Below, piece by piece: positions 1 to 7,150 of a DNA stretch of 9,386 bases. The notes below the pieces were generated by a model, which was given only the letters and a program-made list of their open reading frames with translations, made no database searches and was not told the origin of the DNA. Source of the DNA: Deltaproteobacteria bacterium (lineage in GTDB: Bacteria > Desulfobacterota > Binatia > Binatales > Binataceae); contig DAHZDR010000303.1 of assembly GCA_027403435.1 (NCBI GenBank), positions 1 to 9,386 of the forward strand. The letters are read 5' to 3'. Position numbers and translations under genes: made by a program. Each line of letters opens with the position of its first letter. The stretch's first letter is position 1.

Positions 1-215
1 ATGGCCCGCCTGAGCGAGAATTCGCGCCGTGATCGTCAGATCGCGCTCGGTGCCGCCGCCGCCGGGATCGAAGCGGCGCGTTACCAGCGCGAGGCGCATC
101 GTGGGAGCGTCCGCGGGGCGCGGGCGCTGAGACGGCGCGGATCGGGCCGCCGCGGTTCGAACGGCTGTTTGGACTGCGTGTTTATGTTACCCTTTTTGCG
201 GGAGGCGGAAGCGCG
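1..215. other. Leader region with no recognisable gene
   Basis: An open frame runs from an ATG at position 1 to a TGA at 217-219, giving 72 residues. The product is Arg/Ala-rich, resembles no family I know, and has no visible ribosome-binding site because it starts at the window edge. In high-GC DNA such frames are common by chance. Another plus frame stops at 11-13, so an upstream gene could end there, but two or three codons are too few to judge. The segment most likely holds the promoter and leader of the zinc-ribbon gene that follows. I see no convincing -35/-10 pair in it. Confidence 0.4.
200..205 (+). promoter_or_regulatory. Ribosome-binding site of the zinc-ribbon gene
   Basis: GGGAGG lies 10 bases before the GTG at 216. 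It supports that GTG as the start, which puts the first zinc-ribbon cysteine at residue 7, as expected for an N-terminal MJ0042 domain. Confidence 0.6.
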
Positions 216-1562
216 GTGACTATCGAGATTCAATGCACAAGCTGCCATACCCGCTATCGTATCGACGAGCAGGTATTGCCCGAAGGCACGCCGACTTTCA
301 AGTGTTCGCGATGCGGCCATGTGTTCACTTTAGAGCCGCGAGGCGAGCGGGCCGCGGCGGTCCAGGCCGCGCCCGGCCGGGAGCCGGAAGCTCCGCGCGC
401 CGCCCGATCCGCCCCTTCCGAACGCGCCGCCGCGCCGCCTGAACCGGCGGTCGCGCAGAAGCCCCGGCCCGACGCTGAACCGCGCTGGGTCAGCGGCCTC
501 GAGCAACCGTCGGAAGCCGCCGCGCCAGGCACAGCGGATCCGGCCGCGGCAGGATCGGAAAGAGCGGGATCGGAAAGATTGGCGGGAGCGGCGCCGGCCG
601 CCACGCGCCAGGCCGAGCCCGGCAATCCGCCGCCGGCCGGCCCGCGGCCATCGACGGACGATTTGATGTCGCGGCCAATTCGCGCGACGCCGTCCGCGGA
701 AAAACCCTCGGGCGGCGACCATCCGACCTTCGAATTCGGCGACGAACCGCGCCAATTCGACGACGCCGAAACCATGGCGGCCGACGACGAACTGGACGAC
801 GCCAAGCGCTGGAGCGTCGGCGACGAAGCGGCGTTCGACACGGCGGCGGAACGCGGCCATCCCGACGCCGACGCGCCCATGGCAGCGCCGTCCGCCGCCG
901 CGGAGCCGTACGCCGAACCACGCCGGCGCGCGCCGCGCCGGGCGCGCAAAGCGCCGGAAGCCGAATTCGTCGATGAGGCGGACGCGCCGGTTTACAATCA
1001 TAACGTGACTCATTCCGCGCGCTTTATACTCGGCCTGATGTTGCTGGTCGCCCTGGGTTACGGCGCGGTTACGGCGCTGGTGCGCAGCGCGCCCGCGGCC
1101 GCGGCGCAAGCGCTTAGCCGGATGCCGCTAATCGGCGATCGGTTCGTGATGCCGATCACGCCGGCCCGGCTGGTTGCGTTGCGCGCCGTGCATGCCGATT
1201 ACCTGCGGACCAAGGGCGGCCATCACGCGCTGGTAATCACGGGAATCGCCGAGAACGTTGGCGGCATGCCGCTGCATACGGTGCGTATCGCGGTGGATTT
1301 GCGCGACTCGGCGCAACGGGCGCTCGCCGATCGGTCGATTGATTGCGGCAACACGTTATCGGCCGCGATGGTCGCGCAGATGACGCCGCATGAGATCGAC
1401 TTCTTTCAGAAGCTCGACCCGCCGAAAACCTTCGCGCTGCAACCGGCCGCCACCGCTCCGTTCGTGGTGGTGTTCGTCGATCCTCCGGACACCGCCACGC
1501 GCTTCGACGTGATGGTGGCGAGCGCCCGCGCCGCCGCGCCCGCGGCGGGAGACGCGGGGTGA
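216..1562 (+). CDS. MJ0042-type zinc-ribbon membrane protein with DUF3426-like C-terminus
   Basis: This 448-residue protein probably sits in the inner membrane; its cellular role is unknown. The first 45 residues form a zinc ribbon with CxxC pairs at C7/C10 and C30/C33, typical of the MJ0042 family. Residues about 45-265 are low-complexity Ala/Pro/Arg/Glu sequence, probably disordered, and become acidic near 170-220 (FEFGDEPRQFDDAE and DDELDDAKRW). One hydrophobic segment follows at about 270-289 (FILGLMLLVALGYGAVTALV). The last 130 residues look like a DUF3426 domain, a beta-sandwich resembling those seen in secreted or membrane-tethered proteins. By inference the zinc ribbon is cytoplasmic and the C-terminal domain outside the membrane. 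The start is GTG with GGGAGG upstream. The gene stands alone and ends 16 bp from the convergent gcvH. Family membership is well supported; function is not. Confidence 0.85.
   Translation: MTIEIQCTSCHTRYRIDEQVLPEGTPTFKCSRCGHVFTLEPRGERAAAVQAAPGREPEAPRAARSAPSERAAAPPEPAVAQKPRPDAEPRWVSGLEQPSEAAAPGTADPAAAGSERAGSERLAGAAPAATRQAEPGNPPPAGPRPSTDDLMSRPIRATPSAEKPSGGDHPTFEFGDEPRQFDDAETMAADDELDDAKRWSVGDEAAFDTAAERGHPDADAPMAAPSAAAEPYAEPRRRAPRRARKAPEAEFVDEADAPVYNHNVTHSARFILGLMLLVALGYGAVTALVRSAPAAAAQALSRMPLIGDRFVMPITPARLVALRAVHADYLRTKGGHHALVITGIAENVGGMPLHTVRIAVDLRDSAQRALADRSIDCGNTLSAAMVAQMTPHEIDFFQKLDPPKTFALQPAATAPFVVVFVDPPDTATRFDVMVASARAAAPAAGDAG
552..578 (+). repeat. Short tandem repeat in the linker of the zinc-ribbon gene
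   Basis: GGATCGGAAAGA occurs at 552-563 and again at 567-578, a 15-bp period. It encodes the repeated peptide GSERAGSER. The repeat is in frame and sits in the disordered linker, which fits replication slippage in sequence that tolerates length change. Confidence 0.7.
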
Positions 1563-1580
1563 ACGCCGGCGCCGCGTCTC
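1549..1580. terminator. Inverted repeat across the convergent stop codons, possible weak bidirectional terminator
   Basis: GAGACGCGG (1549-1557) and CCGCGTCTC (1572-1580) are perfect 9-bp arms around a 14-base loop. The loop holds the TGA of the zinc-ribbon gene (1560-1562), and the right arm runs into the stop codon of gcvH (1579-1581). Neither strand has a T-run after the stem, so this is not a textbook intrinsic terminator. Its placement between two converging genes is the main reason to call it. Confidence 0.35.
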
Positions 1581-1968
1581 ATTCCTTGGCTCGCGCGACC
1601 ATCTCCTCGTATTCGGCGCTGTCCATCAGATCGTCGAGATCGCTCGGGTCGCTGACTTTGACCTTGATCAGCCAACCGTCGCCGTACGGGTCTTCATTGA
1701 CGACCTCAGGACTTTCGGGCAGGTCATCGTTGACCTCCACCACCGTGCCGCTCACCGGCGCGTAGAGGTCGGACACCGCTTTGACCGATTCGACCACTCC
1801 GAAGGGGTCGTCCTTGCTGACCTTTTCGCCGATCGCGGGCAATTCGATATAGACGATTTCGCCAAGCTGCTCCTGCGCATGGTCGGTGATGCCGACGGTC
1901 GCGAGGGACTCCTCGGTAGACACCCACTCATGTTCCTTCGAGTACTTGAATCCTGGCGGAGCCTCCAT
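1579..1968 (-). CDS. gcvH: Glycine cleavage system H protein
   Basis: GcvH is the small lipoylated shuttle of the glycine cleavage complex. Its lipoyl arm takes the aminomethyl group from GcvP (P protein), passes it to GcvT (T protein), and is reoxidised by the L protein. The product has 129 residues, the normal family length. The N-terminus MEAPPGFKYSKEHEW matches the family's usual opening, and the lipoylation site is K63 in the motif ESVKAVSD. The acidic C-terminal helix is intact. The frame extends 15 codons upstream to an ATG at 2013, but the ATG at 1968 is preferred: it has GGGGTG seven bases upstream and gives the canonical N-terminus. gcvT and gcvP are not next to it, so the gene stands apart from the rest of the complex here. 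It diverges from ald. Confidence 0.95.
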   Translation of the reverse strand: MEAPPGFKYSKEHEWVSTEESLATVGITDHAQEQLGEIVYIELPAIGEKVSKDDPFGVVESVKAVSDLYAPVSGTVVEVNDDLPESPEVVNEDPYGDGWLIKVKVSDPSDLDDLMDSAEYEEMVARAKE

Positions 1969-2051
1969 TTTTATCACCCCGAATATTCCGATCGGCGCGG
2001 TTTCAAGTTCCACGCGCGCGCCGAATTGAATTTGCGGCGCACCCGATTATG

Positions 2052-2092
2052 AAGCGCGGCGGAAATTGCAATGTCAAGGCGCCGCCGCGCTT
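2052..2092. repeat. 11-bp perfect inverted repeat enclosing an 8-bp palindrome
   Basis: AAGCGCGGCGG (2052-2062) is the exact reverse complement of CCGCCGCGCTT (2082-2092). The 19-base loop contains the palindrome ATTGCAAT (2065-2072). It lies almost midway between the divergent gcvH and ald starts, about 84 bp from gcvH and 93 bp from ald. It could be an operator or a leader hairpin. The right-hand side is not followed by a T-run, so it is not an obvious terminator. GC-rich DNA makes such repeats more likely by chance. Confidence 0.5.
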
Positions 2093-2172
2093 GCGCCGCT
2101 CCGTGATCCATGATCGTATCGCGCACGATAGCGCGGCAGCCGCGAATGCGCGCGCCGCCGGGCGCTAACGCT

Positions 2173-2178
2173 GGAGGA
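2173..2178 (+). promoter_or_regulatory. Ribosome-binding site that fixes the ald start
   Basis: GGAGGA sits six bases before the ATG at 2185. It decides for that start over the ATG at 2110, which would add 25 residues absent from the family. Confidence 0.8.
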
Positions 2179-2184
2179 TTTGCG

Positions 2185-3324
2185 ATGGTGATTGGCGTTC
2201 CGACCGAAATCAAATCCGACGAACGGCGCGTCGCGCTCACGCCCGCCGGCGCCGCCGCCTTTGCCCATCACGGCCACCGCGTGATTGTGCAGAGCGGCGC
2301 GGGCGCCGGCAGCGGCTTCAGCGACCGCGATTATCGCGCCGTCGGCGCCAGGATCGTCGATTCGCCCGCCGCCGTATGGAGCCGCGCCGCGATGACGCTC
2401 AAAGTCAAAGAGCCGCAACCCGCCGAATTCCGCCATCTGCGTCCCGGCCTGATCCTTTTTACCTATCTGCATCTTGCCGCCGACCGGCGTCTTGCGCGCG
2501 AACTGATGCGGCGGCGGATCAGCGCGCTCGGCTATGAAACCGTTCAACTCGAAGACGGCAGCCTGCCGCTGCTCGCCCCGATGAGCGAAGTCGCCGGACG
2601 CCTGGCGGTGCAGGTCGGCGGATGGTGCCTGCAGGCGCAGAACGGCGGCGCCGGCGTGTTGCTGAGCGGCGCGCCCGGCGTGCGTCCGGGCAAGGTGACG
2701 ATCATCGGCGGCGGAATCGCCGGGCTCAACGCCTGCCGGGTCGCCGCCGGAGTCGGCGCGGAAGTCACGATTCTCGACGTCAATCCGCTGCGGCTGCGTT
2801 ATCTGAGCGATCTGCTGGGCGGGCAGGCGATCACCGTGATGTCGAATCGGGCGACGCTCGAGGAAGAGGTGCGCGCCGCCGATCTCGTAATCGGAACCGC
2901 GCTGGTGCCGGGAGCGCGGGCGCCGCGGCTGATCAGCGCGCGCACGGTGGCGAAGATGAAGCGCGGCGCCGCGCTCGTCGATCTCTCGATCGACCAGGGC
3001 GGCGTTGCCGAAACCTCCCGTCCGACCACCCATCGCCGGCCCATCTACGTTCATAGCGGCGTGGTGCATTACTGCGTGACCAACATGCCCGGCGTGGTTC
3101 CGCACACTTCGACCTACGCCCTGACCAACGCGACGCTGTCGTATGCGCTCGAAATCGCCGATCACGGCCTGCTCGAAGCCGGCGCGCGCAACCGCGCCCT
3201 GCGCCACGGACTCAACACGCATGACGGCAAGATCGCCCATCCCGCGGTCGCGGAATCGCTCCGGATGAAGGCCGTAACGCCGTGGAATCAGGCTGACGCC
3301 AGCCGCTCCGCCGCCGGCGATTAG
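2185..3324 (+). CDS. ald: Alanine dehydrogenase
   Basis: This cytoplasmic NAD-dependent enzyme interconverts L-alanine and pyruvate plus ammonium, so it can assimilate ammonium or let the cell use alanine. The protein has 379 residues; family members are usually about 360-375. From the ATG at 2185 the key residues line up with the known Mycobacterium tuberculosis numbering: R15 in KSDERRVALTP, K75 in TLKVKEP and H96 in FTYLHLA for substrate binding and catalysis, and D270 in LVDLSIDQGG as the catalytic acid. The Rossmann loop GGGIAG is at 175-180, with D198 ending the second strand as expected for NAD preference. The C-terminal motif HYCVTNMPGVVPHTST is intact. The tail beyond about residue 365 is short and Ala/Ser-rich. 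Its stop overlaps the stop of the convergent lipoprotein gene by 4 bp. A transhydrogenase alpha subunit is the nearest relative, but length and residues favour Ald. Confidence 0.95.
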   Translation: MVIGVPTEIKSDERRVALTPAGAAAFAHHGHRVIVQSGAGAGSGFSDRDYRAVGARIVDSPAAVWSRAAMTLKVKEPQPAEFRHLRPGLILFTYLHLAADRRLARELMRRRISALGYETVQLEDGSLPLLAPMSEVAGRLAVQVGGWCLQAQNGGAGVLLSGAPGVRPGKVTIIGGGIAGLNACRVAAGVGAEVTILDVNPLRLRYLSDLLGGQAITVMSNRATLEEEVRAADLVIGTALVPGARAPRLISARTVAKMKRGAALVDLSIDQGGVAETSRPTTHRRPIYVHSGVVHYCVTNMPGVVPHTSTYALTNATLSYALEIADHGLLEAGARNRALRHGLNTHDGKIAHPAVAESLRMKAVTPWNQADASRSAAGD

Positions 3325-4046
3325 TTGCCCTGCACGATCGGCCGCACCGTCAGCGCGGAGTAGAGATTCGCGAGCGCGCTCTGTACGCCCTCGTCCGCGA
3401 TATCGTGCGCGCGCACCCAGCGGCCGCGGTTCGCGATAAAGTTGGGCAGGTCGAAAACGTTTTGGGTCAGCGCTTTCTGCTCACGCGCGTATTTTGCCGA
3501 CCACACCACCTGTCCCGAATGTTCGTCCAGGAATTTGAGGGTGAAAGCGACCGCCGCCGGCGCCTGCGCCGCGTAATCGTAACCGACGCGCTCGCGGTAT
3601 TTGCCGACCGTGCCGTAAAGCACGCCGTCGGCCGCGATCGCCTTGCCCAGCGCGATCGCGTTCTGATCGAGATTCGCCAGATTGGTCGGCGGCAACTGCT
3701 GCATCGCGTCTTCGACGTCGTCCTGCGGCGTCACCGCCCATCCGCCAATCACCGTCGCCTGCGCGTAGAGCATCGCCGTAACCGACTGGGCCGCGCCCGC
3801 CGGCAGCGTCTTGTCGATCTGGTCGGGCGCGTCAATTAACGGCATGACGGCGATCTTGTGGATTACCACCTCCCTGATCGAGCGTACGGCATGGACCTTC
3901 AGGCCGCTTTGATCGCCGATCATGGGCAAGCCGTGGATCGTGTCGGTGACCTGATCCTCGAACTGCTGATTGATCTGCTTGGCGCATCCGGGCGCGCTCA
4001 GGGCGATGGCGATCGCCAGCGCCGCCGCCAGTTTGCGCCGCCTCAC
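3321..4046 (-). CDS. Putative lipoprotein with CsgG/LpoB-like fold
   Basis: The 241-residue product starts with MRRRK, a hydrophobic stretch (LAAALAIAIALSAPG) and Cys21, a signal peptide of the lipoprotein type; the lipobox APGC is atypical because Ala replaces the usual Leu at -3. The body has features common to CsgG/LpoB/GNA1162-like envelope lipoproteins: a strand IAVMPLIDA (65-73), a central ALGKAIAADGVLYGTVGKY (132-150), and a later strand pair around FTLKFLDEHSGQVVWSAKY (168-186). That fold assignment comes from pattern memory and is tentative; the function is unknown. The GTG start overlaps the aspS stop as GTGA, with AAGGTGG (4057-4051) just upstream inside aspS, so translation is probably coupled. 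The same frame runs upstream inside aspS to 4520, but that part is a shadow of aspS. Confidence 0.75.
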   Translation of the reverse strand: MRRRKLAAALAIAIALSAPGCAKQINQQFEDQVTDTIHGLPMIGDQSGLKVHAVRSIREVVIHKIAVMPLIDAPDQIDKTLPAGAAQSVTAMLYAQATVIGGWAVTPQDDVEDAMQQLPPTNLANLDQNAIALGKAIAADGVLYGTVGKYRERVGYDYAAQAPAAVAFTLKFLDEHSGQVVWSAKYAREQKALTQNVFDLPNFIANRGRWVRAHDIADEGVQSALANLYSALTVRPIVQGN

Positions 4047-5839
4047 AGCGCCACCTTGATCGAAAGCTCGCGCAGCTGGCGCGGATCGACTTCGGAGGGC
4101 GCTCCGCTCATTGGATCCACCGCTTTTTGCGTCTTGGGAAAGGCCATTACGTCGCGCAACGAGTCGGTTCCGCAGACCATCATCGCAATCCGGTCCACGC
4201 CGAAGGCGATTCCGCCGTGCGGCGGCGCGCCGAAACCCAGCGCGTCGAGCAGAAAGCCGAATTTGGCGATCGCTTCGTCGCGCCCGATGCCCAGCAATTC
4301 GAACACCCGCAACTGGAGTTCGGCGTTGTGAATACGAATCGAGCCGCCGCCCATCTCCTGTCCGTTCAGCACCATGTCGTAGGCGAGCGCGCGCGCGCTG
4401 AGCGGCGCGGAGGCGAGCAGTCCCAGGTCGTCCGGATGGGGCGCGGTGAACGGATGGTTGACCGAAACCAGGCGTTTTTCCTCTTCGCTGTAATCGAACA
4501 GCGGAAAATCGACGATCCACAGAAATTTGAGCGCCGTTTCATTGCGCAAAGCGAATTTCGCTCCGAGCTTGAGCCGCAGCTCGCCCATCGCCGGCCGCGC
4601 CTTGCCGCGCGGTCCCGCGATCATCAGCAGCGTGCCGTCCGCGGCGATTCCGGCGGCCTGGACCACACGCGCGCGCTCGTCCGCGCCGAGGAACTTCGCG
4701 ATCGGACCCTGCCATCCGTCGCCCGAGATTTTGACCCAGGCCAGCCCCAGCGACTGGCGCGTCTTCAGATCCTCGGCCAGATCGTCGAGCTCGCGGCGGG
4801 AAAGCTGATTCGCCGCCGGCAGCGCCAGGCCGTAAATCGCGTCGCCGCGCTCCAGCGCGTCGGCGAAGACCTTGAATTGCGTGCCGCCGAAGGCGGCCGA
4901 AAGATTGGTCAGCTCGAGGCCGAAACGCAGATCCGGTTTGTCCGAACCGTAGCGTTCCATCGCGTCCTCGTAACGCAGCCTGGGGAACGGGCGCTGAAGC
5001 TCGATTCCAGCCGCGTACTGGTAAATCGCTGCCATCATCCCTTCGGCCATCTCGTGGACATCCTCGGGGCGCGGACCGGTCATCTCGATATCGATCTGGC
5101 TGAATTCGGGCTGGCGATTCGCGCGCAGGTCTTCGTCGCGGAAACAGCGCGCGACCTGATAATAACGGTCGAAGCCGCCCACCATCAGGATTTGCTTCAA
5201 CAGTTGCGGCGATTGCGGCAGCGCGTAGAAACGCCCCGGATTCACCCGGCTCGGCACCAGGTAATCGCGCGCGCCCTCGGGCGTCGCGCGGAACAGAATC
5301 GGCGTTTCGATTTCGATAAAGCCGTTGGCGTCCAGCCAGGCGCGGGCGCCGCGCAACGCCTGATGGCGCTGGCGGAGATTGCGCTGCATCTCGGGACGCC
5401 GCAAGTCGAGATAACGGTACTTGAGCCGCACTTCCTCGGCGGCGCTGTCCGGTCCGGAAAGCGGAAACGGCGGCGGCTGCGAGGGATTCAGCACTTCGGC
5501 CGCGGTGACTATCACTTCGACTTCGCCGGTCGGCAATTCCGCGTTGACCGTTCCATCGGAGCGGCGCACCACGCGGCCCTTGACCGCCAGGTAATATTCC
5601 GCGCGCGCCGCTTCGGCCACCGCGTGGGCGCCGGCGTCGTGTTCGGGATTGAAAATCAGCTGGATAATTCCCTCGCGATCGCGCAGGTCGATGAAAATCA
5701 GCGAACCGTGGTCGCGGCGCGTGGCCACCCAGCCCCAGAGCGCGACCTCGCGGCCGGCGTCGCCGGCGCGCAGCGCTCCGCAATAATCGGTGCGCCGCCA
5801 GGGCGGCACAGGCGTCAAGGCTTGTCTATGTTCCGGCAT
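4043..5839 (-). CDS. aspS: Aspartyl-tRNA synthetase, bacterial type
   Basis: This class II synthetase charges tRNA-Asp with aspartate in the cytoplasm. The 598-residue length is normal for the bacterial form. Domains in order: an OB-fold anticodon-binding domain (about 15-120, with WGWVATRRDHGSLIFIDLRD), the catalytic core beginning near YRYLDLRR (141-148), motif 1 (GFIEIETPI, 173-181), motif 2 (RYYQVARCFRDEDLRANRQP, 225-244), the bacteria-specific GAD insertion (about 290-425), the loop VNHPFTAP (460-467), and motif 3 (GIAFGVDRIAM, 543-553). H44 in RRDHG sits where the discriminating E. coli enzyme has Leu; His there is linked to non-discriminating enzymes that also charge tRNA-Asn. The ATG at 5839 gives an N-terminus about 12 residues longer than usual before the conserved RTDYCG, and its ribosome-binding site is weak. 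It lies 51 bp after hisS and overlaps the lipoprotein gene. Confidence 0.97.
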   Translation of the reverse strand: MPEHRQALTPVPPWRRTDYCGALRAGDAGREVALWGWVATRRDHGSLIFIDLRDREGIIQLIFNPEHDAGAHAVAEAARAEYYLAVKGRVVRRSDGTVNAELPTGEVEVIVTAAEVLNPSQPPPFPLSGPDSAAEEVRLKYRYLDLRRPEMQRNLRQRHQALRGARAWLDANGFIEIETPILFRATPEGARDYLVPSRVNPGRFYALPQSPQLLKQILMVGGFDRYYQVARCFRDEDLRANRQPEFSQIDIEMTGPRPEDVHEMAEGMMAAIYQYAAGIELQRPFPRLRYEDAMERYGSDKPDLRFGLELTNLSAAFGGTQFKVFADALERGDAIYGLALPAANQLSRRELDDLAEDLKTRQSLGLAWVKISGDGWQGPIAKFLGADERARVVQAAGIAADGTLLMIAGPRGKARPAMGELRLKLGAKFALRNETALKFLWIVDFPLFDYSEEEKRLVSVNHPFTAPHPDDLGLLASAPLSARALAYDMVLNGQEMGGGSIRIHNAELQLRVFELLGIGRDEAIAKFGFLLDALGFGAPPHGGIAFGVDRIAMMVCGTDSLRDVMAFPKTQKAVDPMSGAPSEVDPRQLRELSIKVAL

Positions 5840-5890
5840 CTGAGATTCAGCCCTGAAAGGATACCTGTGGCGGCGGGGCTTGGAAACCGC

Positions 5891-7150
5891 CTAGCCGCGT
5901 GCGGCGGCCAGCGCGGCGGCCACCTCGCCGCGCGGGAGGGTGGCTTGCGCGCTGGCCCGCAAATCGCGCATCAGCACCACGCCGGCCCGCAACTCGTCGT
6001 CGCCAAGAATCAGCGCATGGCGCGCGCCGATACGGTCGGCGCGCCTGAACGACGCTTTCACGGCGCGATCCGGCGAAAGCAGCTCGATGCGTAATCCGCC
6101 GGCGCGCAGTTCCCGCGCGAGCTCGATCGCGCTGGCGATCGCGGCCTCGCCGATCGCGATAATCGCGGCGTCGGGCGCGCCGCCGGCGGCGTGGCGATCC
6201 GCCGCGAGCGCCAGCGCCGTGCGTTCGACGCCGATCGCGAAGCCCGTTCCCGCAACCGCCGCGCCGCCGAGCGCTTCGACCAGGCCGTCGTAGCGGCCGC
6301 CGGCGACGCTCGCGCTCTGCGCGCCGACCGCGCTCGAGATGACTTCAAAGGTCGTGCGCGTGTAGTAATCGAGGCCGCGGACCAGCCGCGGGTTGACGAC
6401 ATAGGGTACGCCGGCGACGCCGAGTAGCCGCTCGACCGTCGCGAAATGGGCGCGGCACGGTGCGCACAGATAATCGCCGCCGCTGGGCGCGCTTTGCGCC
6501 AGCGCCGCGTCGGTCTTGCAGTCGAGTAGGCGCAGCGGATTGTGTTCGAGCCGCTGATGGCAGTCCGCGCAGAGTTCGGCGTGGTGCGCGCGGCCCCATT
6601 CGAGCAGCGCCGCGCGGAACGCCGGACGACATTGGCCGTCGCCCAGGGAGTTCACCTCGAAGCGCACCTCAAGACCGAGTGCGCGGCGGAATTCGTCGAT
6701 CATGATGATCAATTCGGCGTCGCAGGCGGCGTCGGCGCGGCCGAAAATCTCGACTCCGAACTGGTTAAACTGGCGTAGCCGGCCCTTTTGCGGCCGCTCG
6801 TAACGAAACATCGGACCGCAATAGAAAAAGCGCTGTTCGGGGTCGCCGCGATCGAGTCCGGCTTCGAGATAGGCGCGAATCACGCCGGGCGTGCCTTCGG
6901 GACGCAGCGCCTGATCGCTCTCGCCCGGGGAGTCGGACGCGCGCGGCACGCGATACAACTGCTTTTGCACGACGTCGGAGGTTTCGCCGCTGGATCGTTC
7001 GTAGAGCTCGATTCGCTCCAGCGCGGGAATCCGGATTTCGTTGAGCGCGTGCCGATAAGCCATCGCGCGCGCGCAATCCTCGACCATGCCGAGCGCACGC
7101 GCGTCGGCGCCCAGATAGTCCTGAAAGCCTCTTAGCCGTGTAAGTTTCAA
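5891..7150 (-). CDS. hisS: Histidyl-tRNA synthetase
   Basis: HisS is a homodimeric class II enzyme that charges tRNA-His. The 419 residues match the bacterial norm. Visible motifs: the opening LRGFQDYL (6-13); motif 2 around RFFYCGPMFRYERPQKGRLR (107-126) and FNQFGVEIFG (128-137); histidine motif A, LVRGLDYYTR (256-265); histidine motif B, AGGRYDG (283-289); and the C-terminal anticodon-binding domain (about 327-415). An insertion with CxxC pairs at C194/C197 and C229/C232, plus C211, resembles the Cys-rich insert found in many bacterial HisS. No ATG or GTG lies in frame between the upstream stop (near 7216) and the protein, so the start is read as TTG at 7150, which puts LRGFQ at residue 6; no strong ribosome-binding site precedes it. 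It leads aspS by 51 bp, a common bacterial arrangement. I see no T-box leader upstream. Confidence 0.96.
   Translation of the reverse strand: MKLTRLRGFQDYLGADARALGMVEDCARAMAYRHALNEIRIPALERIELYERSSGETSDVVQKQLYRVPRASDSPGESDQALRPEGTPGVIRAYLEAGLDRGDPEQRFFYCGPMFRYERPQKGRLRQFNQFGVEIFGRADAACDAELIIMIDEFRRALGLEVRFEVNSLGDGQCRPAFRAALLEWGRAHHAELCADCHQRLEHNPLRLLDCKTDAALAQSAPSGGDYLCAPCRAHFATVERLLGVAGVPYVVNPRLVRGLDYYTRTTFEVISSAVGAQSASVAGGRYDGLVEALGGAAVAGTGFAIGVERTALALAADRHAAGGAPDAAIIAIGEAAIASAIELARELRAGGLRIELLSPDRAVKASFRRADRIGARHALILGDDELRAGVVLMRDLRASAQATLPRGEVAAALAAARG

Larger units (their letters stand above)
1969..2184. promoter_or_regulatory. Divergent intergenic region between gcvH and ald
   Basis: These 216 bp must contain the promoters of both genes. 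On the minus strand a TTGAAA (2006-2001) precedes a weak TATTCG with a 15-base spacer, a poor sigma-70 match ahead of gcvH. On the plus side nothing convincing is seen before ald. I see no glycine riboswitch: the paired aptamer cores and glycine-riboswitch consensus stretches are not apparent. The notable structure is the inverted repeat at 2052-2092. Confidence 0.5.

Noticed and set aside
254..1109. Overlapping minus-strand open frames opposite the zinc-ribbon linker
   Set aside because: Low-complexity, Arg/Gly/Ala-rich translations arise from the GC-rich linker and contain no domain.
1969..2184. Glycine riboswitch upstream of gcvH
   Set aside because: Considered because gcv genes often have one. 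I do not see the conserved tandem aptamer elements, and the gcvH leader is short. A covariance-model search would settle it.
2074..3240. 388-codon open frame on the minus strand opposite ald
   Set aside because: ald has its catalytic residues at the exact expected positions; the antisense product looks like no family.
3321..4520. 399-codon version of the lipoprotein frame starting inside aspS
   Set aside because: The extra N-terminal part is the wrong frame of aspS. The GTG at 4046 gives a proper signal peptide and a GTGA overlap.
4127..6094. 655-codon open frame on the plus strand opposite aspS and the end of hisS
   Set aside because: The opposite strand encodes a full AspRS with all class II motifs. 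The plus frame is rich in Arg, Gln and His with no recognisable domain, as expected of a GC-driven antisense shadow.
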